The translations under genes and the position numbers were made by a program. Below are positions 52,028 through 61,842 of a stretch of DNA of 64,000 nt, one piece after another. Every line of letters starts with the position of its first letter. Position 1 is the stretch's first letter. Source of the stretch: BM520 sp964474455 (GTDB lineage: Bacteria; Bacteroidota; Bacteroidia; Bacteroidales; BM520). Under the pieces are notes generated by a model. It made no database searches. It had not been told where the DNA came from and saw nothing but the letters and a program-made list of their open reading frames with translations. The stretch is from assembly GCA_964474455.1 (NCBI GenBank), contig CAYYSU010000003.1, positions 1 through 64,000 on the forward strand. Reading direction: 5' to 3'.

Positions 52028-55000
52028 TTAATCCACAACTATAAATTTTGTGGTAATCATCTTATTTTTTGAATGGTAAATCATATAATAGAGCCCCGGC
52101 TCGTAGGATGACACATTGATAACACCCTCATGAGCTTCAATGGTAGTAATTCTTTTTCCCACACTATTTACAACAGTTATTTGCTTTGCATCTTTAGGCA
52201 GCTTATAATTTAGTGAGTTTTTAGCAGGATTAGGGTGTAGTGTATGAGGGTTGTCCATACTATCAATTCCGACATTATGATATCTAACTATAGGGTGAGG
52301 TTCTGAACCCGCACCTGTGCCACACTCGCCTTTTGCTGCAACAGATATTTCCGCTACACCCACAAAACCCGGATACCAAACAATCTCAGCATCTGCCACT
52401 TCAGAGGTTATTGTTCCAGCATCATCGGGTATTAACGTCCAGATATATGAATCAGCGTATTGCACCTCTTCAACCGAGACGGGTGTTATTTCATCGGTCA
52501 GCTTCACCGAGTCGGGTGCGTTTATCTCATCCAGGGTTTCAGGTACGGGGATAACCTCGATATAGTCGGTCATTACCTTTGTATTTGTTCCTCCCGGACC
52601 GCTAACGGTAAGAGAGACGTCGAAAAGGCCTGCATTATTGTAAAGTATCGGTGGCGGTGTTTGTGTGCTTACCGTAGTTGGCTCTCCGCCCTGGAATTCC
52701 CAGAGCCATGTGTCGGGGTCGTTCGTTGAGACATCCTGAAACAGCACCTGCAAGCCTTCGCAGCCGTCGGTGTTGTCAGCGAGGAATCCTGCCAGGGGTG
52801 ATGTATGAGGGGTAAAATCCCATATACCACGACCATAGGTGGCAAAACGCGCGAAATCACCTACCCACTCCACAGACCAGAAAGCCTGGTCAGGAACGCC
52901 GGCGTAAAAAAGGTCTGTCCACTCCCCTGTCATAATATCACATGCAAACGCTCCAATCTCTGTGGCGGCAAAAAGAGTCGTTTCGGAATCATTTAACACC
53001 ATGTCAAAAACAAGTGTCCCGGGAAGGTTATTTCTAAATTCCTCAAAGTTTACTCCTCCATCATAAGATACGAATACGGGACTGGTGGAATATCCGCTGC
53101 CACCAATATAAATGGTGTTGGGGTTATTCTGAGACACGACAATAGAGGCACCGTAGAAATAGTGGCATCCGGGTCCATTAAAACTCTGCGACTTCGTCCA
53201 GTTCACACCATCATTATGAGAGTAGAAAAATCCACCCTCCGAGGTGAGCACATATCTGTTTGCCGGATTCACTTTTGAATACGCCATGGCAGATATCTGC
53301 GCATCGCCGCCCTCACTGAAATCGAAATCCTGCTCAGTATGTGAGATGTAATATCCAGGGCATTGAAGATGGAAGATATGTGAGCCTGAGGTAGTACTTC
53401 CCCCGGCATAGTAGCATGATGCGGGGTCGTAGGGGTCTTCCATCAGCTGAGGCATCCAGAAATGACCTGAACCAATGAAATCCCATGTTTTACTTGCCGT
53501 TCCTGTTACAGCATCGGGGTAATACATTGCGAATCCGGGATAAACACACCAGGAGGAAGCTCCTCCGTCACCGGATACAAGATGGCCATAATCGCCGGAT
53601 ATGAGCTGATCAAAATTATAAACATCATCACCGGTTTGTCCGGCCACACTACGCTGATAACCCTGATCCTGAGAGCCGGCATAGATTACATTATGATCTT
53701 GCTCATAGGTCAACGTTGAGTAATACTGGCTGATACGCAGGTTTTCCAGTGAGATATTCTGCACTGTCGCCATATGGTCAGTGCTGATGTATGTTCCGCC
53801 GTCGGTACTGATAAACAGCAGCTCTTCACCGTCAATTTCAAAGGGATTTATTCCCGGCAAATCAGCATGTAGCATCGTCTCCTCATTGCCGTAATACTCC
53901 CACCATTCGTTAACTTTTGTCCATGAAGCGCCACCATCTTCAGAGCGAAAACCGGTAACACCACCAAAGTATAATATGTCAGGATTTATCACCGAAGCGA
54001 CGAAAGAGTTGGTGTGAAATGGTCCTTCGTTGACGTTACCACGGGCAGTCCAGCTAATACCACCGTCATCAGAGCCATAAAATGTAGTATAATTATTATT
54101 TGTTTTTGAAAGATAGAATTTTTTAGTGGTTCCATTGTCAAAACCTGTCAATCGGGCATCTCCGGAAACAGCAGGAAGCTCGCCTATGGGCACCACCTGA
54201 TTGTTCTCGTCAATTATACCAAAATTTTCATTTTCAACAATATAGACAGTAGTATTTTGCTTATAGTCACTCCACAGATCAAACTCTGCTTCGCTGCCAA
54301 ATTCGGGTTCATCATATTGAAGAATCTTCTCAAAAGACTCACCCAAATCAGTGGATTTATACACACATATGATCTTGTTCCAATTGGTATAATCCCACTC
54401 CATGGCAAGGGCGTAGAATACGGGGTTGCCGTTATCGATAGTCATAACAGCTCTCTTCATGGTTCCCCAACTTGCCACATTTTCAAGCCCTGTGGTATAA
54501 CTCCATGTCTGTCCCTGGTCATCGGAATAGAGAAAACCTTGTATATTCCAGGATTTGGAAGCGATACACCAGCGTTCGCCATCGTTATGCGGGATGCGAC
54601 GAAAAAAATGAGCTCCGGTAATTTGAAAATGATCGTTAACACACTGCCAGTCATTATTACTCGGAGTGCCTCTCCAGATATTCCCGCCGGATGTTATGAG
54701 ATATACTTCACCGGTTTCATGGTCATAATCGCAAAGATGAGTTCTTCCTGCCAGATTATTGGATCCTACCTCCGACCATGTTCCGGTAATATTTTTTGTG
54801 CCCACAGGATTCTCAAGTCTCGTAATCCTGCTTTCCATATCCATCTGCTTCCAGTTAGTTCCGGAATCAGCTCGGTGCATGGCGTCAAACCACTCCTGTT
54901 TTTTAATAAAATGACCTTCGTCTTCCCCGTCAACAATAACTGTCTCCACCGGCTGAGGCATAGATATATCCATTCTTTGGATAGAGTAAAGTGTTATTCC

Positions 55001-55042
55001 GATGATAAGTACGGGCAACAAAAACAGGAGTATCTTCTTCAT
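52028..55042 (-). CDS. Large secreted Asp-box (BNR/VPS10-like) protein with PKD and T9SS domains
   Basis: The 1004-residue protein starts with a signal-like hydrophobic segment (MKKILLFLLPVLIIGITLYS). The bulk (about 90-770) is a beta-propeller-like array with Asp-box repeats: SDDQGQTW, SDDGGISW, SEDGGASW, SHNDGVNW and SYDGGVNF. A PKD-like domain follows (about 775-865: VLFQDVSTNDPDTWLWEFQG). A T9SS type A sorting domain ends it (about 930-1004). Asp-box propellers occur in sialidases and in glycan-binding or sortilin-like proteins; no sialidase RIP motif or catalytic set is clear, so enzymatic activity is not claimed. It starts 6 bp after the GNAT gene stop. Confidence 0.87.
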   Translation of the reverse strand: MKKILLFLLPVLIIGITLYSIQRMDISMPQPVETVIVDGEDEGHFIKKQEWFDAMHRADSGTNWKQMDMESRITRLENPVGTKNITGTWSEVGSNNLAGRTHLCDYDHETGEVYLITSGGNIWRGTPSNNDWQCVNDHFQITGAHFFRRIPHNDGERWCIASKSWNIQGFLYSDDQGQTWSYTTGLENVASWGTMKRAVMTIDNGNPVFYALAMEWDYTNWNKIICVYKSTDLGESFEKILQYDEPEFGSEAEFDLWSDYKQNTTVYIVENENFGIIDENNQVVPIGELPAVSGDARLTGFDNGTTKKFYLSKTNNNYTTFYGSDDGGISWTARGNVNEGPFHTNSFVASVINPDILYFGGVTGFRSEDGGASWTKVNEWWEYYGNEETMLHADLPGINPFEIDGEELLFISTDGGTYISTDHMATVQNISLENLRISQYYSTLTYEQDHNVIYAGSQDQGYQRSVAGQTGDDVYNFDQLISGDYGHLVSGDGGASSWCVYPGFAMYYPDAVTGTASKTWDFIGSGHFWMPQLMEDPYDPASCYYAGGSTTSGSHIFHLQCPGYYISHTEQDFDFSEGGDAQISAMAYSKVNPANRYVLTSEGGFFYSHNDGVNWTKSQSFNGPGCHYFYGASIVVSQNNPNTIYIGGSGYSTSPVFVSYDGGVNFEEFRNNLPGTLVFDMVLNDSETTLFAATEIGAFACDIMTGEWTDLFYAGVPDQAFWSVEWVGDFARFATYGRGIWDFTPHTSPLAGFLADNTDGCEGLQVLFQDVSTNDPDTWLWEFQGGEPTTVSTQTPPPILYNNAGLFDVSLTVSGPGGTNTKVMTDYIEVIPVPETLDEINAPDSVKLTDEITPVSVEEVQYADSYIWTLIPDDAGTITSEVADAEIVWYPGFVGVAEISVAAKGECGTGAGSEPHPIVRYHNVGIDSMDNPHTLHPNPAKNSLNYKLPKDAKQITVVNSVGKRITTIEAHEGVINVSSYEPGLYYMIYHSKNKMITTKFIVVD

Positions 55043-55048
55043 AATGAA

Positions 55049-56179
55049 CTATTTATTTCGGAAGTTCTTAACGAAACATCTTTTTCTTTTATGCTGAATA
55101 TGCTTGTAATTTTTCCAATGCTTAATAGCCTTGTGGTTTGTTTCAAAAATTCCTGTTGTCTCAACGGTCTCCACACCATCGCGTATGAGTACCTGTTGTA
55201 ATTCATTTATCAGCAGAGCACTAACACCTTTACCCTGATATTCAGGCAATACGCCGGAAAGGAACAGGTCTACTACTTCGGGTTTTTTCTTTGCTTTAAG
55301 TATTTTAGAAGCATTGAAAATGGTAATCTTTCCATTCACCTCCTGCATCGCTTCTGACAGCGAAGGTACCCCGATAATAAACCCCACAACGTTTTCATCC
55401 GCGTTGGTAATTATTTTTATATAATCAGGTTTCATTGCAGACATATAACGGTTCATGTAGTAATCAACGACATTTTTATTCATTTCCACAACGGAGAAAA
55501 GATCGACAAAGGCTTCATTAAAAGTTTTAAACAGCCTGTGAACCCATGGTTTTACATCTTTAGTCTTTTTAAAATGCACCACATTAAGCTTATATCTTTC
55601 TTTTACCATCGCCGCTAGCCGTTCAGCTTTTTCCGGAATCGTTTTCTCCAGCGTCAGCCGAAACTCAAGCCAATCGATCTGCTTTTTATAGTGCAATCGT
55701 TGCAGATGTTTTCTATAATAATCCATGTGGTACTCAGAAGCGATGGAAGGCATATAGTCAAATCCCTCCACAAGCATTCCCTGATGGTCAAGGTTGGTGA
55801 ATCCCAGAGGACCTTCGACACCCTTCATTCCCTTCTCTTTAAGCCAGTTTTCGGCGGTAGAAAACAGAAGATCAACAACTTCTGTGTCGTCGATAAACTC
55901 CGCCCGTGTGAAACGTCCGGTATTTTTTCTTGTTTTTTCAATTGATTTATGATGCACCATCGCACCAATTCTGCCCACAAGCTTGTCATCTTGGTATGCA
56001 ACCCAAAATTTTGCATCTACAAATTTAAAACATGGATTCTTCGCCGGAAGTAGAGCGTTAAACTCATCCTTCTTTATGGGTGGAACCCAATAAGAATTCC
56101 ATTCGTAAATAATAAAAGGAACTTCCACAAAGTCCTTCAGAACTTTTTTTGTATTGGCCTCAACAATTCTAATTGACAT
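55049..56179 (-). CDS. GNAT-fold N-acyltransferase-like protein
   Basis: The 376-residue protein has a C-terminal GNAT region with the acetyl-CoA loop QGKGVSALL (about 315-323) preceded by the beta-4 strand VDLFLSGVLPEY. The N-terminal half (about 1-190) also looks like a degenerate GNAT-like module (FWVAYQDDKLVGRIGAMVHH). The family is widespread in Bacteroidetes and uncharacterised; substrates are unknown. It is the first gene of a two-gene unit with the large secreted protein (6-bp gap). Confidence 0.8.
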   Translation of the reverse strand: MSIRIVEANTKKVLKDFVEVPFIIYEWNSYWVPPIKKDEFNALLPAKNPCFKFVDAKFWVAYQDDKLVGRIGAMVHHKSIEKTRKNTGRFTRAEFIDDTEVVDLLFSTAENWLKEKGMKGVEGPLGFTNLDHQGMLVEGFDYMPSIASEYHMDYYRKHLQRLHYKKQIDWLEFRLTLEKTIPEKAERLAAMVKERYKLNVVHFKKTKDVKPWVHRLFKTFNEAFVDLFSVVEMNKNVVDYYMNRYMSAMKPDYIKIITNADENVVGFIIGVPSLSEAMQEVNGKITIFNASKILKAKKKPEVVDLFLSGVLPEYQGKGVSALLINELQQVLIRDGVETVETTGIFETNHKAIKHWKNYKHIQHKRKRCFVKNFRNK

Positions 56180-56198
56180 GATAATAATATTTGATATG

Positions 56199-56206
56199 CA
56201 AATATA
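56199..56206 (-). promoter_or_regulatory. -7 promoter element of the GNAT gene
   Basis: On the minus strand TATATTTG matches TAnnTTTG and ends 19 bp before the GNAT ATG at 56179. Confidence 0.5.
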
Positions 56207-56254
56207 TGTAAAAGAGGACGGAAATATTTCAGCATGTAAATATAAAATGATTTG

Positions 56255-56262
56255 TACATTTG
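56255..56262 (+). promoter_or_regulatory. -7 element 4 nt before the mntP ATG (leaderless type)
   Basis: TACATTTG is followed by agaa and then ATG at 56267, the same 4-nt spacing as at 15113 and 43893. No TTG lies at the expected distance upstream. A leaderless mRNA leaves no room for the manganese (yybP-ykoY) riboswitch that controls many mntP genes. Confidence 0.55.
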
Positions 56263-56266
56263 AGAA

Positions 56267-56827
56267 ATGGAATTCTTCACAATAATCTTTATAGCAGTGG
56301 GACTGTCGATGGATAGCCTTGCGGTATCATTTGCCAGCGGACTGTGTCTTGGTAAAGTTCGATTTAGGGATGCTATTACTATTGCCCTGACCTTTGGAAT
56401 TTTCCATATTGTAATGCCTTTACTTGGCTATCTTGCCGGATATAGTTTTCATGAATATGCCAAAGAGTGGGATCATTGGATTGCTTTTATTCTATTGATG
56501 TTTCTGGGAATACGAATGATTATGGATGGTCTTAAAGAACGAGAAACCAACTGTTTTGATCCACGAAGGCTCAAAACACGTTTGTCGCTGGCTTTGGGAA
56601 CATCTATTGATGCTTTTGCTGTGGGAATAAGCTTCGCCTTACTCGATATGAATATTGTTATGTCGTGCGTGATAATAGGAGTTACCACAGCAATTATTTC
56701 TCTTTTCGGAATATATGCAGGTCAAAAAATTAACACCAAAAATCTTCGTGTGGAGATTGTCGGTGGTACCATATTGATTGTTATAGGGATAAAAATCCTG
56801 GCGGAACACCTTATAAATAATATATAA
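56267..56827 (+). CDS. mntP: Manganese efflux pump MntP
   Basis: MntP exports Mn(II) across the inner membrane. The 186-residue protein has six membrane helices and the two family repeats with conserved Asp residues: SMDSLAVSFASGL near the N-terminus and GTSIDAFAVGISFA in the second half. The length is normal. It is transcribed alone, divergently from the GNAT gene, and converges on the DUF2147 gene. Confidence 0.93.
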   Translation: MEFFTIIFIAVGLSMDSLAVSFASGLCLGKVRFRDAITIALTFGIFHIVMPLLGYLAGYSFHEYAKEWDHWIAFILLMFLGIRMIMDGLKERETNCFDPRRLKTRLSLALGTSIDAFAVGISFALLDMNIVMSCVIIGVTTAIISLFGIYAGQKINTKNLRVEIVGGTILIVIGIKILAEHLINNI

Positions 56828-56900
56828 TAGCACTATTGTCCGGTTATTAACATAAAAGTGAAGTTCTCTTTCCTGACAACAGTACTATTTATATCTCTGG

Positions 56901-57344
56901 TTAATTTACTCTAAACCATGTTTGAGTTCTGTAAAGAAACCCGATATATCCTCTGACTTTCAATTCTTTAGGGTCGTCTTCATTAAGGTAAATCTTACAG
57001 TCATACCATTTCCCGTTTTCCGGATCGATGATACCATCGTCCTTGTACCAATCATCCTTTCTCTCTTTTAATCCATTAATAATCTGCATTCCAATAATCT
57101 TCTGATTTTTCAGTTTGCCTTCACATTTTGTACACAATGGATCAGGATCTTCACCAGGTTCTTTATAGAGTTTTATTATTGTACCATATAGATACCCGTC
57201 TTTTATTTCTATCTGTACTTCTGATTTTGTCTTGCCTGACTCATCGTCAACTGTTTTCCAAATACCTTCAACAGACTGTGCCTGTATAGAGAAAGTGATA
57301 AAAATTAACGATAAAATTGTACAAGTTCTGATCATGGTTTTCAT
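56901..57344 (-). CDS. Exported DUF2147 protein
   Basis: The 147-residue protein has a signal peptide (MKTMIRTCTILSLIFITFSIQA). The body matches the DUF2147 pattern: VEGIWKTVDDESGKTKSEVQ at the start, a paired-cysteine DPLCTKCEGK segment, IIDPENGKWYDCKIYL and a C-terminal LKVRGYIGFLYRTQTW. The family is periplasmic and its function is not established. The ATG at 57344 is chosen because a TATATTTG element at 57383-57376 lies upstream; the longest frame from 57404 would begin upstream of that promoter. Confidence 0.85.
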   Translation of the reverse strand: MKTMIRTCTILSLIFITFSIQAQSVEGIWKTVDDESGKTKSEVQIEIKDGYLYGTIIKLYKEPGEDPDPLCTKCEGKLKNQKIIGMQIINGLKERKDDWYKDDGIIDPENGKWYDCKIYLNEDDPKELKVRGYIGFLYRTQTWFRVN

Positions 57345-57375
57345 ACCGGTTAGTTTTAGTTTTGAATTATGATTC

Positions 57376-57383
57376 CAAATATA
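57376..57383 (-). promoter_or_regulatory. -7 promoter element of the DUF2147 gene
   Basis: On the minus strand TATATTTG matches TAnnTTTG and ends 31 bp before the ATG at 57344. Confidence 0.5.
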
Positions 57384-57471
57384 TAAAAAAACGGACATAA
57401 ACACACATCACTCATAGTTTCTCTGGTTGGGGAAGGCATTATTGCCTATCCATTTTTTCAATTCTATTTCG

Positions 57472-57479
57472 TAGTTTTG
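57472..57479 (+). promoter_or_regulatory. -7 promoter element of sbcD-sbcC
   Basis: TAGTTTTG matches TAnnTTTG and ends 20 bp before the sbcD ATG. The upstream box is not at the usual spacing. Confidence 0.45.
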
Positions 57480-57499
57480 TTTTTCTCAAAAATGATCCA

Positions 57500-58717
57500 A
57501 TGAAAATCCTACATACATCAGACTGGCATCTTGGAAAAAGGCTAAATAATATTTCACGGTTGGAAGAGCAAACAGCTGTTATGGATGAGATTTGTACCAT
57601 TGCCAATGACCATGAAGTAGATGCCGTTGTCATTGCGGGTGATATTTTCGACACTTACAACCCTCCCACCGAGGCGATGGAGCTGTTTTACCGAACAGTC
57701 AAGCGTCTCGCCGGAGATGGTACGAGAGCTGTTATTGCCATGGCCGGCAACCACGACTCACCCGACAGGATTACGGCTCCCGATGTGCTTGCCCGTGAGT
57801 GCGGAATAATCCTGGCAGGTTATCCCAAAACGGTGATAACAACCTTCAAGCTGGAAACAGGACTCGAGGTAATAAATTCCGATGGAGGTTATTGCGAAAT
57901 CAAAATCCCCGGATGTGATAAAACACTACGGGCTATTCTAACGCCTTATGCCAACGAATACCGTATGAAAACAATGCTGGAGTCTGATAATGAAGATAAT
58001 GAATTTCGTGATATACTGAAAGAACACTGGGCTTCACTAGCAGAAAAATATTGTGACCAAAACGGTGTGAATATTCTGGTGACGCATCTTTTTATGATAC
58101 CCAAAGGCAGCGAGATGCCGGAAGAGCCGGATGACGAAAAACCTATTCTTCATGCCGGCGGTGTTCAGGCGGTGTTCTCTGAAGCAGTGCCAAAGCAGAT
58201 ACATTATACAGCGCTGGGACACCTGCACCGTCCTCAAAATATGAGTTTGCACGAAACTGTCATACGCTACTCAGGAAGTCCGGTGGCATACAGCTTTAGC
58301 GAAGCAGAGCAGAAAAAATCGGTTACCATAGTATCCTTTGAAAATAATCTCGCAGAGTCACAAACTGTTGCACTTAAAGGCGGAAAAGAGCTCCTCAGGC
58401 TTAAGTTCAATTCGGTGGAAGAGGCTTTGACACAGCTGCCTGAACACGAAGGAAAACTAATAGAACTAACCATATCATCGGATAACTACCTTACAGCGGT
58501 GGAGCGACGTAGCCTGGAGGAAGCCAATAGCGGTATCGTATCCATCATTCCTGATATACAACTCACCGACGAAGACCTCATCACTAAAAAGGCCTCTATT
58601 GATGTATCAAAAAATATTAATGACCTCTTCGCTTCATTTTTTGAATCCAGAACAGGTCAGACGCCCAATGAGGAGCTAACAGAACTGTTTAAAGAAATTA
58701 CATCTGTAAAATTATGA
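57500..58717 (+). CDS. sbcD: Exonuclease SbcCD, subunit D
   Basis: SbcD is the Mn-dependent nuclease subunit (Mre11 homologue) that, with SbcC, cuts DNA hairpins and protein-blocked ends. The 405-residue protein has the phosphoesterase motifs TSDWHLGK (D8, H10), GDIFD (D48) and GNHD (N84, H85, D86), and later HLFM and GHLHRP. The length is normal. The sbcC ATG overlaps its stop in ATGA. Confidence 0.96.
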   Translation: MKILHTSDWHLGKRLNNISRLEEQTAVMDEICTIANDHEVDAVVIAGDIFDTYNPPTEAMELFYRTVKRLAGDGTRAVIAMAGNHDSPDRITAPDVLARECGIILAGYPKTVITTFKLETGLEVINSDGGYCEIKIPGCDKTLRAILTPYANEYRMKTMLESDNEDNEFRDILKEHWASLAEKYCDQNGVNILVTHLFMIPKGSEMPEEPDDEKPILHAGGVQAVFSEAVPKQIHYTALGHLHRPQNMSLHETVIRYSGSPVAYSFSEAEQKKSVTIVSFENNLAESQTVALKGGKELLRLKFNSVEEALTQLPEHEGKLIELTISSDNYLTAVERRSLEEANSGIVSIIPDIQLTDEDLITKKASIDVSKNINDLFASFFESRTGQTPNEELTELFKEITSVKL

Positions 58718-61700
58718 TACCGGAAAAACTCATTATTCAAGGTCTTTACTCCTATCAGGAGAAACAGGTTATTGATTTTAAGACATTGACAGATGCAAAG
58801 CTGTTTGGAATCTTTGGGCATGTGGGCAGTGGCAAGTCCACTATCCTGGAGGCGATGATTTTTTCCCTTTACGGAAAGACAGATCGTATCGGCGTAAATC
58901 AATATCGCAATTACAATATGATGAACCTCCGCTGCGACCAACTTTTAATAGAATTTTTATTCAGCATCAAAGGAAAACCTTTCCGCACCAAAGTGAAGTC
59001 GCGCAGGAACAGCAAAAATTTTGAGGATGTAAGAAAATATAACAGAACAGCATATACTTTTGAAAACGATGAATGGCTGCCCATTGAACAGCACGAATTG
59101 GAAGATGCCCTAGGACTGGATTACGATAATTTTAAGCGCGCTGTGATAATTCCCCAGGGGAAATTTCAGGAGTTCATCACTCTCTCGGTGTCCGAACGCA
59201 CCAAGATGATTCAGGAGCTTTTTGATCTGGAGCAATTCGAGTTGTCGCAGCACACATCAAAACTATTAAACGAATGTCAGGCCGATATTCAAAAAATAAA
59301 CGGGAAGCTTGAGGAGTTGATTATTCCTGTAGAAGAGGAATATAAAACCCTGAAAAATGATTTAAAAACCATCTCCTCAGAACTTAAAGTATTAAATCAG
59401 GTAATAAAAGATAAAAGTCTTATTATTAACGGATTCGATAACCTAAAAAACTGGAATGAACAGAGGGAAACTTTAATCATAAAACAAAAAGTTCTTAAGG
59501 AGCTTTCCGCAGAGATAAATAAGAAAATAGTGTTCCTTGAGCACTATAAATACTGCTCATCACATTTCGATAAACTTATTTCTGAGGAAGAAAGAGTTAA
59601 GAATGAAATAGCAGTTCTTGAACTAAAGATAACTGAAAACAGGGAAAAACAGACACGGCAACAAGAGGAAAAAGCCACCTTCCAAAAGCACTTCTCTACA
59701 TTGAAGGAGTGCTATGACCGTAAAGACATTTTGAGACGAAAGGAAGATGCGGCAACGGCCTTGATGGTAATTAGAAAGAATAAAAAAGTGATCAGTGAAG
59801 AGAGTGATAAGATCTCCACTGCAAATAAATTCATTGCCAATCTAACAAATAACATTCAAGTTTCAGATAATCAAATCACTAAACTAAAGAGAGAGGTTAC
59901 TGATTTAAAAAAAACGCTTCAGGATAACAAGATGCTTAACCGTGCCGACGTGTGGCATAACGAAATGAAAAATCTTAGGGCCGGAATAACTCCTTATCAT
60001 AATCAGGTTGAGAAAAATAGAGAAGAGATACAGGATCTCTCACATAAGATTAAAGAGACTGCCGATAGCATAAAACCCGGCATTGATATCAAACTCATTG
60101 AACCACAAATTGATGAGATGCTTAATAAGCTACAGTTAGAGATTGATCGTGATCAAGATAACAAGCAAATTCTTATTACAAACAGCAAAATCCGTGAGAT
60201 GTCTGTCAGCCTGAAAGACGGAGAGCCTTGCCCGTTATGTGGAGCCCTTGAACATCCCGGATTGCCGGAAAAAAAGAAGACAGACACCCTTCTTGATGAT
60301 CTCAATAACAAGATCAATAAAAATCAAATACAGCAAGATAAAATCAGAACGACGTTCATGGAATTAAACTCGATGCTGAGAATCCGCGAGTCATTGATAC
60401 GGCAAAACGCCGAATCCGAAAGGCAGATTGCCACTATAAATAAGGATATTAATGCCCATAAGGAAAGTTTTTGCTTCCCGGGGTATGAAACAGCAGACGC
60501 TCTTTCAAAAGCTAAAGCGGATTTCAATGATAAAACAGAGAAGATTGACAAACTCAATGAGCAAAGCGACATACTGGCTAAGGATAAAGAGGCCGAAAGT
60601 TCGCGGCTTGAGAGAGCGAAACAAAAACTGCGTGACATAGAGAAAAAGATCAGTGATTTAACAACGCAGACCGAAGTACATTACAACCTTCATAAAAGTT
60701 ACCTCCCTGAAAATCATAAAGTTGCAAGTGACGAAATGCTCAAAAAACATATTTATGATCTGAATCAACTGACCGATGGAATTGAGCAAAAATATGAAGA
60801 GAGCAAGCAGTATCTGGATAAAATAGACTCGGGAATAAGTACCCTCAACGGTATAATAACCAGTGACAATCATCGCCTGGACAATTATAAAGCTGAAATA
60901 GATAAGACAAAGAGAGTTTTGGATAAAAAAATTGCAGGATCGAGCTTTGTCTCTGTAATTCAGGTACGTGAGATACTGTCACGCCGGAAAGATGTTGAAA
61001 AGTTTCAATCCGAGGTTGAGAAATACAATGAAAGAGTAGTTGTAAATTCCACGGAGCTGAAGGGCTGTGAGGAGAAAATCGCAGGTCGGAAATATAATCG
61101 TGAGGAGCATGAAGTAATGCAGCACGAGCATGAGGCGATGCTTCAGAAAAGAGATTCTCAAAACCGGATGTATGGTGAGAAAGAGACGATGCTTCAGATA
61201 TTCGACAGGAATATTATTCAGTCAGGAACCCTGGGCAAAGAGTTAAAAACACAGCAGAAACGCAAAGAGAACCTGGAGCTCATGAAGAGTTTATTCCGTG
61301 GAAGCGGATTTGTAAATTATATCAGCACGGTATATCTAACTCAATTGGTGAACCATGCCAATATTCGTTTTAGACATATGACACGTCAGCATCTCAAACT
61401 GGAATTATCTGACAATAATGAGTTTCTGGTGAGAGATTTTCTGAACGGCGGTAATCTGAGAAGCGTAAAAACACTTTCCGGCGGCCAAACGTTCCAGTGC
61501 GCTCTGTCGCTGGCATTGGCGCTCTCCGACAGCGTGCAACAGCGCAACAAGGCCGAACACAACTTCTTCTTCCTGGATGAAGGCTTTGGAGCACTTGACA
61601 AGGAGGCGCTGGAGGTGGTATTTAAAACGCTAAAAAACCTGCAAAAAGAGAACCGGATCGTGGGGATAATATCACACGTTGACGAGATGCAGCAGGAGGT

Positions 61701-61767
61701 AGAGATAAACCTAAAGGTCATCAATGACCCGGAGCGTGGTTCACTGATAATCAATAGCTGGGAGTAA
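58714..61767 (+). CDS. sbcC: Exonuclease SbcCD, subunit C (SMC-like ATPase)
   Basis: SbcC is the Rad50-like ATPase partner of SbcD. The 1017-residue protein has Walker A GHVGSGKST at 35-43, two long coiled coils, a zinc hook CPLC (C506, C509) at the midpoint that dimerises the coils, the ABC signature LSGGQTFQCALSLALALSD and Walker B FFFLDEGFGALD near the C-terminus. Everything needed appears intact. It is translated from the same mRNA as sbcD with a 4-base overlap. Confidence 0.96.
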   Translation: MIPEKLIIQGLYSYQEKQVIDFKTLTDAKLFGIFGHVGSGKSTILEAMIFSLYGKTDRIGVNQYRNYNMMNLRCDQLLIEFLFSIKGKPFRTKVKSRRNSKNFEDVRKYNRTAYTFENDEWLPIEQHELEDALGLDYDNFKRAVIIPQGKFQEFITLSVSERTKMIQELFDLEQFELSQHTSKLLNECQADIQKINGKLEELIIPVEEEYKTLKNDLKTISSELKVLNQVIKDKSLIINGFDNLKNWNEQRETLIIKQKVLKELSAEINKKIVFLEHYKYCSSHFDKLISEEERVKNEIAVLELKITENREKQTRQQEEKATFQKHFSTLKECYDRKDILRRKEDAATALMVIRKNKKVISEESDKISTANKFIANLTNNIQVSDNQITKLKREVTDLKKTLQDNKMLNRADVWHNEMKNLRAGITPYHNQVEKNREEIQDLSHKIKETADSIKPGIDIKLIEPQIDEMLNKLQLEIDRDQDNKQILITNSKIREMSVSLKDGEPCPLCGALEHPGLPEKKKTDTLLDDLNNKINKNQIQQDKIRTTFMELNSMLRIRESLIRQNAESERQIATINKDINAHKESFCFPGYETADALSKAKADFNDKTEKIDKLNEQSDILAKDKEAESSRLERAKQKLRDIEKKISDLTTQTEVHYNLHKSYLPENHKVASDEMLKKHIYDLNQLTDGIEQKYEESKQYLDKIDSGISTLNGIITSDNHRLDNYKAEIDKTKRVLDKKIAGSSFVSVIQVREILSRRKDVEKFQSEVEKYNERVVVNSTELKGCEEKIAGRKYNREEHEVMQHEHEAMLQKRDSQNRMYGEKETMLQIFDRNIIQSGTLGKELKTQQKRKENLELMKSLFRGSGFVNYISTVYLTQLVNHANIRFRHMTRQHLKLELSDNNEFLVRDFLNGGNLRSVKTLSGGQTFQCALSLALALSDSVQQRNKAEHNFFFLDEGFGALDKEALEVVFKTLKNLQKENRIVGIISHVDEMQQEVEINLKVINDPERGSLIINSWE

Positions 61768-61804
61768 TACAGTGTTATTGGTTGATAACTCCTGAAAGAG
61801 GCTG

Positions 61805-61835
61805 TTGGAAGTTTTGCAGTTCAACAGTACCTTTG
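61805..61835 (+). promoter_or_regulatory. Promoter of the BatA-domain gene (TTG-N20-TACCTTTG)
   Basis: TTG at 61805-61807 and TACCTTTG at 61828-61835 are 20 bp apart, a full match to the Bacteroidetes pattern. It lies downstream of an in-frame start at 61782 and so supports the ATG at 61854. Confidence 0.72.
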
Positions 61836-61842
61836 CACGAAA

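Noticed and set aside
52005..52029. AAAATCT/AGATTTT inverted repeat as terminator of the large T9SS gene
   Set aside because: The stem is 7 bp, mostly A-T, with an 11-nt loop, and it overlaps the stop codon, so it is too weak to call.
52317..52729. Several overlapping plus-strand frames opposite the large T9SS gene
   Set aside because: They are antisense shadows of a long, domain-supported minus-strand gene.
56207..56266. Manganese (yybP-ykoY) riboswitch upstream of mntP
   Set aside because: The -7 element ends 4 nt before the ATG, so a leader long enough for the riboswitch does not exist.
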